Positions 1 through 7,568 of a DNA stretch of 64,000 nt are shown piece by piece. The DNA is taken from contig NZ_LCZJ02000019.1 of NCBI RefSeq assembly GCF_001012825.1, positions 186,001-250,000 of the forward strand, read 5' to 3'. Each line of letters opens with the position of its first letter. Positions within the stretch are counted from its first letter, which is position 1. A program made the translations under genes and the position numbers. The notes under the pieces are model-generated. The model was not told the origin of the DNA. It saw nothing but the letters and a program-made list of their open reading frames with translations, and did no database searches. Source of the DNA: Paenibacillus etheri (GTDB taxonomy: Bacteria; Bacillota; Bacilli; Paenibacillales; Paenibacillaceae).

Positions 1-168
1 ACAGTGAACAACGAATTAGCAGAAGGGAAGTTAGCTAGGCTGAATTGGAATGATGAATCGCAGCGTGTGGCTACTCAAATAGCCTATCATCATAAGAAAT
101 GGAAATCTCCTGTACTAACAGAGTTTTTAAAATCTGTACAAAAGCATGCTGAAAATTGGAGAAGTTAA
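1..168 (+). CDS. LysR-family regulator, C-terminal fragment (cut by window edge)
   Basis: An open frame enters from the left edge and stops with TAA at 166-168, giving about 55 residues. The sequence reads as the end of a LysR effector-binding domain: an 'ELAEGKLARLNW' stretch (last beta strands), then a helix of the type 'VLTEFLKSVQKHAENW' that usually closes these proteins. The DNA-binding N-terminus lies outside the window, so the target genes cannot be judged. The family call rests on this C-terminal pattern only. Confidence 0.6.
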   Translation, partial: TVNNELAEGKLARLNWNDESQRVATQIAYHHKKWKSPVLTEFLKSVQKHAENWRS

Positions 169-231
169 GCATAAAGCTCGTAGCTATTCTATGGTACAAT
201 AGATTGTCGAAATCAAGGGAGGCTCGAAGCC

Positions 232-1137
232 ATGAATGAGTGGAGTGAAGACTACGAAGAGGGGCTTGAAGCTTTTTTAATCTGGATGAAGGATGCCGGG
301 TACACTCCCTACACGCAGAAATCCTATTTAGTAGATGTAAGACAGTTTTTAGAAAGTCTGAATGGTAAAAAGTTAGAGTCGGTAAAAAAGCTACATGTTA
401 TTTCCTTTCTTACGTCTGTGCGTGAACGTGGTGTAAGTGACGCTACCCGTAACCGGAAGCATGCCTCTATTAACTGTTTTTTCAAGGCATTAATTGAACT
501 GGAATTGCTTCTAACCAATCCTGCAGCTGGGATTAAGAAATCTAAAACTGAGATCAATCGTGAGCCGGTCTACTTAGATGAAGGTGATCTGGGGCGATTT
601 TTGTCTTCAATAGATGGGAAGTACAAAGGCCGTAATTTAGCAGTCTTTTTACTCATGTCCTATATGGGGCTTCGGGTGGGAGAAGTCCACACGCTGAATT
701 TAAGTGATTATAATGTAGAAAGGCATTCACTTCGAGTGTTCGGTAAGGGACGTAAATGGCGTAATGTACCGATTCCAGAGGATGTGGTACCTTTTCTCGA
801 TCTGGCATTAGAAGAACGATTAAATCCTTGGCGCAGTAAAGAGGAGGCTATGTTCATTTCCCAAAAAGGACGCAGGCTGTCCATACGAGGTATTCAGCAA
901 ATCGCTGCGGACACCTTCGATCGTTTCCAAAAGGATGTGCCTGCTGCACAACGTCGACCCTATTCCAGCCATAAGCTTCGACATTCCTTCGCTACCATGC
1001 TGCTACGAAAAGGGGCGGATCTTCGGACGGTTCAGGAGCTGCTGGGACACTCTTCCATTCAGACAACAACGGTTTACACGCATATCACGAGCCGGGAGAA
1101 AGAAGAAGCCATGTCGAAATTGCAAGTCCAGATTTGA
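232..1137 (+). CDS. Tyrosine recombinase/integrase (XerC/XerD-like)
   Basis: A 301-residue site-specific recombinase acting on DNA in the cytoplasm. Residues 8-95 form a SAM-like core-binding domain. The C-terminal catalytic domain carries the full set of active-site residues: R148 in GLRVGE, K172 in GKGRK, H247 and R250 in SHKLRHSF, H273 in LLGHSS and the nucleophile Y282 in TTVYTH. The start follows GGGAGG at a good distance. No phage or transposon genes are next to it and no att repeats were seen, so it is probably a resident Xer-like enzyme rather than the integrase of an element in this window. Whether it is the true dif-acting XerC or XerD, or an extra paralogue, cannot be decided here. 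Confidence 0.88.
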   Translation: MNEWSEDYEEGLEAFLIWMKDAGYTPYTQKSYLVDVRQFLESLNGKKLESVKKLHVISFLTSVRERGVSDATRNRKHASINCFFKALIELELLLTNPAAGIKKSKTEINREPVYLDEGDLGRFLSSIDGKYKGRNLAVFLLMSYMGLRVGEVHTLNLSDYNVERHSLRVFGKGRKWRNVPIPEDVVPFLDLALEERLNPWRSKEEAMFISQKGRRLSIRGIQQIAADTFDRFQKDVPAAQRRPYSSHKLRHSFATMLLRKGADLRTVQELLGHSSIQTTTVYTHITSREKEEAMSKLQVQI

Positions 1138-1222
1138 TAGAATTTAAAGTGAAATTCTATTCATGAAATAAGGACTATCCCTAGTCATATATCATGACAT
1201 TTAGGATAGCCCCAATTCTTGC

Positions 1223-2146
1223 TTAGAGTTCTAGCTTAGCAATTTCAGCTTTAAGCTTCTCAGCAGATTTCTGGAATAAAGCTTTTTCTGTCTCATTCAA
1301 TGGAAGATCTAGTACTTCTCGTACACCGGATCGATCTACGACGCAAGGAGCACCAAGGTAGACATCCGAAACTCCGTTATAATTATTCAATAAAGTAGAT
1401 ACGTTCAACACAGAACCTTCATTATGAAGAATGGAGACTACAATACGATCAAGTGCTAGTGCTATTGCGTAAGAGGTTGAGCCTTTAGCATCAATAATTT
1501 CATAAGCGGCATTCTTAGTATCTTGGAAGATTTCATCTTGTTCTGCTTCGTCAAAACCAAGATCAATACCGGCTACATTCGCCAAACTCCAAACAGGAAG
1601 TTCCGAATCTCCATGTTCACCGATAATCTGTCCGTGAATGCTGCGAGGATCAATTTCTTTGTGGCGCCCGATCAGATAACGAAACCGTGCACTATCCAAC
1701 ACCGTTCCTGAACCGATGACTCTTCTGCGATCAAATCCGCTTATTTTCAAGGTGGCATATGACAAAATATCTACAGGATTAGTAGCAATAAGTAGTATCG
1801 CATGTTGATTATATTTGGTGATTTTTTGAACAATATCTTTGAAAATTGAAATGTTTTTGCGGAGCAGATCTATCCGGGTTTCACCCGGTTTTTGTGATGC
1901 ACCGGCAGTAACAATGATGATATCCGCTTCACGGCAATCTTCATATGTACCAGCCCATAGTTTCACACCACCAACAAAAGGCATGCCGTGATTCATATCC
2001 AACGCTTCTCCAAGAGCTTTCTTTTGATTAACGTCAATAAGTACGAGCTCAGGCATACGTCTCCGTAGCAGTAATGTATAGGCTGTTGTTGTACCAACTG
2101 CTCCAGTACCTATGACTACGATACGATTGGGTTTCGGGGGGGCCAT
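1223..2146 (-). CDS. ldh: L-lactate dehydrogenase
   Basis: NAD-dependent enzyme that reduces pyruvate to L-lactate and regenerates NAD+ in fermentation. The 307 residues begin with a Rossmann motif (IGTGAVGTT, residues 12-20). They carry the substrate loop with Q85 and R91 (GASQKPGETR), where Gln rather than Arg points to lactate over malate dehydrogenase. The signature GEHGDSELP holds the catalytic H178, and R154 lies in DSARFR. The start has GAGGAG upstream on the minus strand. The gene is monocistronic and divergent from the permease at 2318. No clear Rex or cre site was recognised in the intergenic stretch. Confidence 0.93.
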   Translation of the reverse strand: MAPPKPNRIVVIGTGAVGTTTAYTLLLRRRMPELVLIDVNQKKALGEALDMNHGMPFVGGVKLWAGTYEDCREADIIIVTAGASQKPGETRIDLLRKNISIFKDIVQKITKYNQHAILLIATNPVDILSYATLKISGFDRRRVIGSGTVLDSARFRYLIGRHKEIDPRSIHGQIIGEHGDSELPVWSLANVAGIDLGFDEAEQDEIFQDTKNAAYEIIDAKGSTSYAIALALDRIVVSILHNEGSVLNVSTLLNNYNGVSDVYLGAPCVVDRSGVREVLDLPLNETEKALFQKSAEKLKAEIAKLEL

Positions 2147-2317
2147 AATTCCATCTCCTCAGTATTTAAAATTTTTAGCTTTTAATCTTGTCCATCATAA
2201 TCGCTAACGTTATTGTTTTCAAGCAGGTCTTATTTAATGCATTACCCTATTTTGGGCATACTAAATAGAAATCTCTAATCAATTTGACAACAAGACTAGA
2301 CAGGAGAGAATGTAAGA

Positions 2318-3703
2318 ATGGATTTATTTCGCAAAAAACCGCTAATTGCACCTTCCAACTCCGGTGCAACCAAATTAAACAAAACACTGGGTGCGCTGGA
2401 TTTAACCATGCTGGGTGTAGGTGCGATTATCGGTACTGGTATTTTTGTAATGACAGGAGTAGCGGCAGCAGAACACGCTGGTCCTGGCCTTGTCATTTCA
2501 TTCCTGTTAGCCGCTTTCGCCTGCGTGCTGTCAGCCCTTTGTTATTCAGAGTTTGCATCGGCCATCCCGGTCTCCGGAAGTGCCTATGCTTATAGTTATG
2601 TAGCTTTTGGAGAATTACTCGCTTGGATTTTAGGGTGGGACCTTGTATTAGAATATGGCGTTGCAGCAGCTGCAGTAAGCAGTGGATGGTCAGGCTATTT
2701 GCAGGGACTTTTAGAGGGCTTTGGGATTCATATTATTCCTACAGCACTATCAGGGGCGTATAATGCGGAAGCAGGTACCTTTATTAATTTACCAGCAGTA
2801 ATTATTATTTTACTAATTTCCTACTTACTGACACGGGGAACTAAAGAGACTGCACGTTTTAATGCCATTATGGTTGTCATCAAAATTGCTGTAGTGCTTT
2901 TGTTTATCGTAACGGGATTCTTCTATGTTAAACCAGAGAACTGGACTCCATTTCTACCGTTTGGTTATCAAGGTGTCGTGAACGGTGCAGCAACTGTCTT
3001 CTTTGCCTACATAGGCTTTGATGCGTTATCGACTGCTGCAGAAGAAGTAAAGCAGCCGCAGCGCGATTTGCCTATAGGGATTATTTCATCCCTTGCTATA
3101 TGTTCTGTATTGTATATATTAGTTTCACTCGTATTAACGGGCATTATACCCTATACGGATCTTAATGTTAGTGATCCCGTTTCATATGCACTACGTGTCG
3201 TAAATCAAGACATGATAGCGGGTCTAATCTCGGTTGGGGCTATTGCCGGAATGACCACAGTTCTGCTCGTAATGCTGTTCGGTCAAACTCGACTGATATT
3301 TGCAATCTCACGGGATGGACTTTTACCAAGAGGATTGTCTAAGATCAATGCTAAAACTCTAACACCTATTCGAAGTACATGGATGGTTGGCATCATTATA
3401 GCAGTATTAACGGGCTTCATCCCTTTGGATCGGTTGGCTAACTTAACAAGTATTGGAACACTGTTTGCCTTTTTTGTCGTTTCTTTGGGTGTAATTGCCT
3501 TGAGGTATATTCATCCCAATATGAAAAGAGGGTTCAGAGTGCCCTGGGTACCTTTCATTCCGTTGCTAAGTGCGGCAACATGCGGATTTTTGATGTATAA
3601 TCTAGGAAGTGAGACATGGATTGGATTTCTTATTTGGACGGGTCTTGGACTTCTGATCTATTTTTTATATGGCTACCGTAATAGTAAATTGAATCATAAA
3701 TAA
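2318..3703 (+). CDS. APC-superfamily amino acid permease (cationic amino acid transporter type)
   Basis: A 461-residue integral membrane protein with about 12 hydrophobic segments. Near residues 33-48 it has the typical first-helix motif 'MLGVGAIIGTGIFVMTG' of the amino acid/polyamine/organocation superfamily. 'FFAYIGFDALSTAAEEVKQPQRDLP' around residues 229-252 is the conserved helix 6 and following loop of the CAT/YfnA branch. It probably imports an amino acid with a cation. The substrate cannot be read from the sequence. AGGAGAG lies 9 bases before the start. The gene is followed closely by a lipoprotein gene and may share its transcript. Confidence 0.85.
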   Translation: MDLFRKKPLIAPSNSGATKLNKTLGALDLTMLGVGAIIGTGIFVMTGVAAAEHAGPGLVISFLLAAFACVLSALCYSEFASAIPVSGSAYAYSYVAFGELLAWILGWDLVLEYGVAAAAVSSGWSGYLQGLLEGFGIHIIPTALSGAYNAEAGTFINLPAVIIILLISYLLTRGTKETARFNAIMVVIKIAVVLLFIVTGFFYVKPENWTPFLPFGYQGVVNGAATVFFAYIGFDALSTAAEEVKQPQRDLPIGIISSLAICSVLYILVSLVLTGIIPYTDLNVSDPVSYALRVVNQDMIAGLISVGAIAGMTTVLLVMLFGQTRLIFAISRDGLLPRGLSKINAKTLTPIRSTWMVGIIIAVLTGFIPLDRLANLTSIGTLFAFFVVSLGVIALRYIHPNMKRGFRVPWVPFIPLLSAATCGFLMYNLGSETWIGFLIWTGLGLLIYFLYGYRNSKLNHK

Positions 3704-3729
3704 GATTCGAAATGAGAGGAGAGAGGGCA

Positions 3730-5019
3730 TTGACATCTAGGACCGCTGGATTGAAAACACTAAGAATGTTTATAATGCTATTTTTTTTAGCGTGGATAGT
3801 CTCGGCATGTTCATCACCACCACCGGAGCCTTCTCCACAGCCACAGCCTACTGAAGCACCGGAAGAAGGACAGACAATTACTCTAATAACACCACCTAGT
3901 AACAATACAAACAAAGAGAGTGGACCAAAATATCAGGTTCAAACTCGAATTACGGGTTTTCATCTGATTAGTGAGACAGTGGGTATGGTCTGGGGTGTAA
4001 CAAAAAATGAACTTCGTTTGTATATTACCCGTGATAACGGGGCGACATGGGCTAATATTTCTCCTGCGCCCAATGTGCAGTTTCTTTCCACGCCTGTCTA
4101 TGGAAAAGGTATCTTTTTTACGGACCCGAATCATGGTTGGATTATAAGAAGTGCATTTGGCACGACAGAGAATATAGTGTTACGGACGACTGATGGAGGG
4201 GAGAGCTGGAAAATCTCATCCCTAGGTGATGATAATGCTGTGTCTTCCATTTATTTCATTTCACCAACACAGGGATGGCTTATGACTTCAGCGAACGCTA
4301 CTCCTAATAAGGAGAGCAAGGCTCTTTACTCAACGTCGGACGGTGGAGCCACTTGGGAAGAAGTGATGCAGAATGAACAATATAATCCGAACCTTCCAAA
4401 TCATTCGATACCGTTCTCAGGAGTAAGTACTGGAATGATATTCAAGAACCGTGTAGATGGATTTGTGACTCTTCAAACAGCTGCCCTTCCTAAAATCTTT
4501 ATGACTAAGGACGGTGGTCAGAGTTGGAATCCAGGACAGTCTTTTCTGGTGAATGAACAACTGGAAAGCTGTGACAGAGTCATTACTGGCAAACCAGAGT
4601 TCTTCGATGTTAGTAAAACTAATGGCTGGATGTCTGTGGGCTGCCAAAACGATAAAGATAAAACGATAACTTATCACGGTTACTTTACCGCTAATGGTGG
4701 ACAGAACTGGAAATTTGCACCTTTTGAATTAAAGAGTCCAACCGAAGGCAATCATCAGAGCGCTCCGACGTTTCTGAATTCGCAAGTCGGTTGGGCCATC
4801 CTAGGTGACACCCTTTACCACACCGTTAACCAAGGGAACACTTGGCTCCCTCTTAAAGAGAGCAGTGTTCTGCGGTCGAAGCTTGAGGAATATCCTGAGA
4901 CGATTAAGATGCAGTTTATTTCCGCAGATGTGGGGTGGCTTTTGCTTGAGAAAAAAGAACAAAAACGCTCGCTCCTCTTACAAACTACGAATGGTGGGAT
5001 TAGTTGGCGTGTGATGTAA
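3730..5019 (+). CDS. Lipoprotein with seven Asp-box (BNR/YCF48-like) repeats
   Basis: A secreted lipoprotein. The signal peptide ends in lipobox VSAC (Cys27 with the chosen start), followed by a Pro/Glu-rich linker. Seven Asp-box motifs follow in order: TRDNGATW, TTDGGESW, TSDGGATW, TKDGGQSW, TANGGQNW, TVNQGNTW and TTNGGISW. This suggests a complete seven-bladed beta-propeller. An upstream in-frame ATG at 3712 exists, but AGGAG at 3717-3721 sits 8 bases before the TTG at 3730, so TTG is preferred; this leaves 429 residues. The gene follows the permease by 26 bases. The ligand or role is unknown; no sialidase catalytic residues were identified. Confidence 0.72.
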   Translation: MTSRTAGLKTLRMFIMLFFLAWIVSACSSPPPEPSPQPQPTEAPEEGQTITLITPPSNNTNKESGPKYQVQTRITGFHLISETVGMVWGVTKNELRLYITRDNGATWANISPAPNVQFLSTPVYGKGIFFTDPNHGWIIRSAFGTTENIVLRTTDGGESWKISSLGDDNAVSSIYFISPTQGWLMTSANATPNKESKALYSTSDGGATWEEVMQNEQYNPNLPNHSIPFSGVSTGMIFKNRVDGFVTLQTAALPKIFMTKDGGQSWNPGQSFLVNEQLESCDRVITGKPEFFDVSKTNGWMSVGCQNDKDKTITYHGYFTANGGQNWKFAPFELKSPTEGNHQSAPTFLNSQVGWAILGDTLYHTVNQGNTWLPLKESSVLRSKLEEYPETIKMQFISADVGWLLLEKKEQKRSLLLQTTNGGISWRVM

Positions 5020-5028
5020 AGTGATGAA

Positions 5029-5078
5029 AGGGCTGTTTCACAAGTGGTAGATACTACTTATGGGACAGCCTCATTTTT
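5029..5078 (+). terminator. Intrinsic terminator after propeller lipoprotein gene
   Basis: GGCTGT (5031) pairs with ACAGCC (ending 5070), with an inner AAGT..ACTT stem, and is followed by TCATTTTT. Confidence 0.75.
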
Positions 5079-5166
5079 GTAAATGGAAAGGAATAAAACC
5101 CCAAATTATTGTGTTTTTGATTGATTGAATATAAGGAAAAAACTTAATTAAAATTTTCTTTAAAGA

Positions 5167-5182
5167 TGTGAAAAAAATCACA
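5167..5182 (+). promoter_or_regulatory. FNR/CRP-type box upstream of Cys-rich microprotein
   Basis: A perfect TGTGA-N6-TCACA palindrome, which is the form used by Fnr in Bacillus and Paenibacillus. Its centre lies about 42 bases before the start expected from a TATATT-like -10 at 5205-5210, the class II activator position. Site and spacing are seen; binding by Fnr is inferred. Confidence 0.65.
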
Positions 5183-5269
5183 TGACATTTAAATGATCGT
5201 GTGATATATTTAACACATAGAACAAGTTCAATTTTTCACAAACTTAACTTTCGAATAGGAGAGATTACA

Positions 5270-5446
5270 ATGAAAACTTTTGAAACAGATTATATGACAA
5301 GAAACCTGCTGCAACTTTGCTACAACTGTGATGACGCTCACCTGTGTGAAACGGAAGAACAATGCAGAGCATGTTGGGCAGATAATGGTATGTTAGATAT
5401 TGAGACTGACGAAACGAAGCAATTGCTAGACCTCGTTCATGCTTAA
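5270..5446 (+). CDS. Small Cys-rich protein (58 aa), probably anaerobically induced
   Basis: A 58-residue protein with ATG preceded by AGGAGAG. It has five cysteines in a tight cluster (C17-x2-C20-x5-C26-x5-C32-x2-C35) with H24 between them, in an acidic context. The spacing would suit a zinc or iron-sulfur site. No known family was recognised. A frame extending upstream to 5201 exists but has no matching ribosome binding site and would cross the promoter region. The gene stands alone, with an FNR-type box in front and an intrinsic terminator behind, so it is an independent unit probably switched on without oxygen. Confidence 0.7.
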   Translation: MKTFETDYMTRNLLQLCYNCDDAHLCETEEQCRACWADNGMLDIETDETKQLLDLVHA

Positions 5447-5470
5447 TCTGATCACACAAAACTATGATTA

Positions 5471-5517
5471 AAGACCACTCAATTCTTGATTTCTAAGAAA
5501 ACAGAGTGGTCTTTTTG
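5471..5517 (+). terminator. Intrinsic terminator after Cys-rich microprotein
   Basis: AAGACCACTC pairs with GAGTGGTCTT, followed by a T run; the loop is about 23 bases. Confidence 0.8.
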
Positions 5518-5631
5518 CATGAAGTCTCACTAATTTAATGCTTTCTGGACTAGATGAGGCATATACATGTACAGAAGTGCCTGAAGCTAAGTAAAGGTCG
5601 GAATTACATGGGTATGAAGGGGGAAAATGTC

Positions 5632-6030
5632 ATGGGAATGGGCCCGGATCTATCATGGATGTTTGATTTCTCTGGAACAGTGATGCCAATATTTCTCATT
5701 GTAATGGTTGGTATTCTTGCAGTATCAGCAGGCAGGGGTTTGCTTCAATGGAGCCGGAACAATAGCTCACCCATGCTAACCATCCCTGCCCGTATCGTCA
5801 GCAAACGAAGTGAAATAAGACAGCAGCAGGCTCAAGAAGATAATGGTCCAAGTCGTACAAGTACAACTTACTACTTAACGTACGAATTGAATGGTGGCAG
5901 TCGAATAGAATTTAAAGTAGATGGCCATGAATATGGAATGAGTGCAGAAGGCGATAAAGGCATGCTTACCTATCAAGGAACTAGATATTACGGATTTGAA
6001 CGACAGCCACAATACTCCACTGCGGAGTAG
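5632..6030 (+). CDS. DUF2500 domain-containing membrane protein
   Basis: With the ATG at 5632 the protein has 132 residues. One membrane segment near the N-terminus (around 'VMPIFLIVMVGILAVSA') is followed by a soluble domain holding the DUF2500 pattern: IPARIVSKRSEIR, then TTYYLTYELNGGSRIEF, then YGMSAEGDKGMLTYQGTRYYGF. Earlier in-frame starts exist (5554), but AGGGGG sits about 9 bases before 5632. The function of DUF2500 is unknown; proteins of this type are small membrane-anchored proteins. Single gene with its own terminator. Confidence 0.75.
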   Translation: MGMGPDLSWMFDFSGTVMPIFLIVMVGILAVSAGRGLLQWSRNNSSPMLTIPARIVSKRSEIRQQQAQEDNGPSRTSTTYYLTYELNGGSRIEFKVDGHEYGMSAEGDKGMLTYQGTRYYGFERQPQYSTAE

Positions 6031-6052
6031 TCATTAGCTATTCATTGATTCT

Positions 6053-6097
6053 AAAACCATCCCCTGTTCCATTCTACGGAGCGGGAGGATGGTTTTT
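6053..6097 (+). terminator. Intrinsic terminator after DUF2500 gene
   Basis: AAACCATCC pairs with GGATGGTTT, and a T run follows. Confidence 0.75.
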
Positions 6098-6157
6098 ATG
6101 TGCAGACTAATAAGCAAAAAAACGGAAAGAAATCTACTGTAAAATTAGGCGGGGACT

Positions 6158-6186
6158 GTCACCACTTGGGCTAATGCACATACAAT
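6158..6186 (+). promoter_or_regulatory. Candidate sigma-E sporulation promoter for cwlJ
   Basis: CATACAAT at 6179-6186 matches the sigma-E -10 consensus exactly. A weaker GTCACC at 6158 lies roughly at -35. cwlJ is known to be mother-cell expressed in Bacillus; use of this site here is inferred. Confidence 0.45.
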
Positions 6187-6244
6187 ACAGCATGCAGTTA
6201 AGAACGAGGTTGCAAGCAAGAAGCGACCCCAAGGAGGAGACAGC

Positions 6245-6676
6245 GTGGCCGTCATCAAAACGAACTCGGAAGATGTGAGGGTGCTAGCGAGGTTGATGAG
6301 AGCGGAAGCTGAGGGAGATGGAGATCTCGGCATGCTTATGGTCGGCAATGTTGGTGTCAACCGGATTCTTGGCAATTGCTTGGACTTTATGAATATTCGT
6401 AATGTGAATGACATGGTCTATCAAAGTCCAGGTGGATTCGAAGCTCCGCAAAAAAGCTACTTCTATCAACGAGCAAGAGAAGCAGACATCCGTCTTGCTA
6501 AACGAGCAATTGCAGGTGAAAGAACCTGGCCAGCTACCAATGCTTTATGGTTCTTCCGTCCTGTAGGAGAATGTCCTCCAACCTGGTATAACCAACAAAA
6601 CACAGGCCGCTTTAAAGCACATTGTTTCTTTACTCCGACTGGAGAAGATTGCCCAGCTGTATTTATTGGAAATTAG
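6245..6676 (+). CDS. cwlJ: Cell wall hydrolase CwlJ (spore cortex-lytic enzyme)
   Basis: A 143-residue protein that is almost entirely a SleB/CwlJ hydrolase domain. It begins with 'VRVLARLMRAEAEGDGDLGMLMVGNVGVNRI', which contains the conserved catalytic Glu of this fold, and ends with 'ALWFFRP...CPPTWYNQ..TGRFKAHCFF'. CwlJ degrades spore cortex peptidoglycan in response to Ca-dipicolinate during germination. It lacks a signal peptide, as expected for a mother-cell-made coat enzyme. The start is GTG with AAGGAGGAG in front. The next gene is gerQ, whose product holds CwlJ in the coat in Bacillus, which supports the call. Confidence 0.92.
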   Translation: MAVIKTNSEDVRVLARLMRAEAEGDGDLGMLMVGNVGVNRILGNCLDFMNIRNVNDMVYQSPGGFEAPQKSYFYQRAREADIRLAKRAIAGERTWPATNALWFFRPVGECPPTWYNQQNTGRFKAHCFFTPTGEDCPAVFIGN

Positions 6677-6692
6677 CAGGGTCACTGTGCAA

Positions 6693-6724
6693 AGAGAATT
6701 ACTCAATGTTATGAGTAATTCTCT
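6693..6724 (+). other. Perfect 13-bp hairpin between cwlJ and gerQ
   Basis: AGAGAATTACTCA / ATGTTA loop / TGAGTAATTCTCT. No T run follows, so it is not a standard terminator. It may set the cwlJ:gerQ mRNA ratio or protect the 3' end of cwlJ mRNA. Confidence 0.6.
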
Positions 6725-6799
6725 CAGTAAGGTAGTTTTAAGTTCTTTTGTGTCCAAAGGGAGCAGTTGCTCCGATAAATATTTAGGAGGTTTCATTAA

Positions 6800-7258
6800 A
6801 TGATCGTTCAACCATACCGTCCCGTTACTTACACTATTGGTAGTGTTTCTTCAGGTATGCAAATGCCGATGTCTACAGGAATGCAAGGAATGCAAGGCAT
6901 GGGCAGCATGCCGCCACAAGTTAGCAGCGGAAGTCCGATGACACCAGGAGGGGTTGTAGTTCAAAACCCACCACAGCAGTTCGAACAATCGTATATCGAA
7001 AATATTTTCCGGCTGAATTTAGGTAAAGTAGGTACATTTTATTTTACTTATGAAAACAACAAAGAGTGGAATGCCAAAGTTTACAAGGGTGTACTGGAAG
7101 CTGCGGGCCGTGACCACATTATTATTAGTGACCCAGTAACTGGTCAACGTACTGTATTACTTATGATTTATTTTGATTATGCTACATTTGATGAGCCCCT
7201 TACTTACCAGTACCCTGGCGTGATCGGTAATCCTCCTACAACTAGAAATTGTCGCTAA
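6800..7258 (+). CDS. gerQ: Spore coat protein GerQ
   Basis: A 152-residue coat protein with a Met/Gly/Gln-rich N-terminal half (several MQGM-type repeats, then PPQQFEQSYIENI). A compact conserved domain follows: 'LNLGKVGTFYFTYENNKEWNAKVYKGVLEAAGRDHIIISDP'. In Bacillus, GerQ is needed for CwlJ to locate to the spore coat and is cross-linked by transglutaminase through Lys/Gln. Its position right after cwlJ matches that partnership. AGGAGGT lies 8-9 bases before the ATG. Confidence 0.92.
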   Translation: MIVQPYRPVTYTIGSVSSGMQMPMSTGMQGMQGMGSMPPQVSSGSPMTPGGVVVQNPPQQFEQSYIENIFRLNLGKVGTFYFTYENNKEWNAKVYKGVLEAAGRDHIIISDPVTGQRTVLLMIYFDYATFDEPLTYQYPGVIGNPPTTRNCR

Positions 7259-7277
7259 TCAAGTCCTTATATTTGTG

Positions 7278-7314
7278 GAAACCCCAACACTTAACGGTGA
7301 GGGGGTTTTCTTTA
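7278..7314 (+). terminator. Intrinsic terminator after gerQ
   Basis: AAACCCC pairs with GGGGGTTT, followed by TCTTT; the loop is about 15 bases. Confidence 0.65.
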
Positions 7315-7568
7315 TACATACTGATAATTTGGAATAATAAGGGGAATAAAGACCCATTTTTTTTCAAAAGGACACGCATGCTTGCGGTTTGCCCCAATAT
7401 ATTAATATAATAAAGTATATATTCAAAAACGTGATTCCAGACTGGAGATGAAACCATTGGGAAATTGATACTGAAAGGAACAACTGGCAAGCTTCTTGCC
7501 AACACTCTGAAAAAACGAAGGAGGTGGGCCTATCCATCCGTACGGAGAATGATGGATAGGATTATAAA
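7315..7568 (+). promoter_or_regulatory. Leader of CNNM gene with hairpin-spaced Shine-Dalgarno
   Basis: Gene-free AT-rich stretch before the TTG start at 7569. The strong SD AAGGAGGTG (7518-7526) is 42 bases from the start, too far to act directly. Between them lies a perfect 10-bp stem (CCTATCCATC 7529-7538, GATGGATAGG 7551-7560) with a 12-base loop. Folding it leaves only about 10 bases between SD and TTG. The weak AGGA at 7558-7561 lies partly inside the stem. No known riboswitch class was recognised in the upstream part. Confidence 0.5.

Noticed and set aside
232-1137. Integrase of a genomic island
   Set aside because: No tRNA, direct repeats or phage genes were found nearby; the flanking genes are ordinary metabolism genes.
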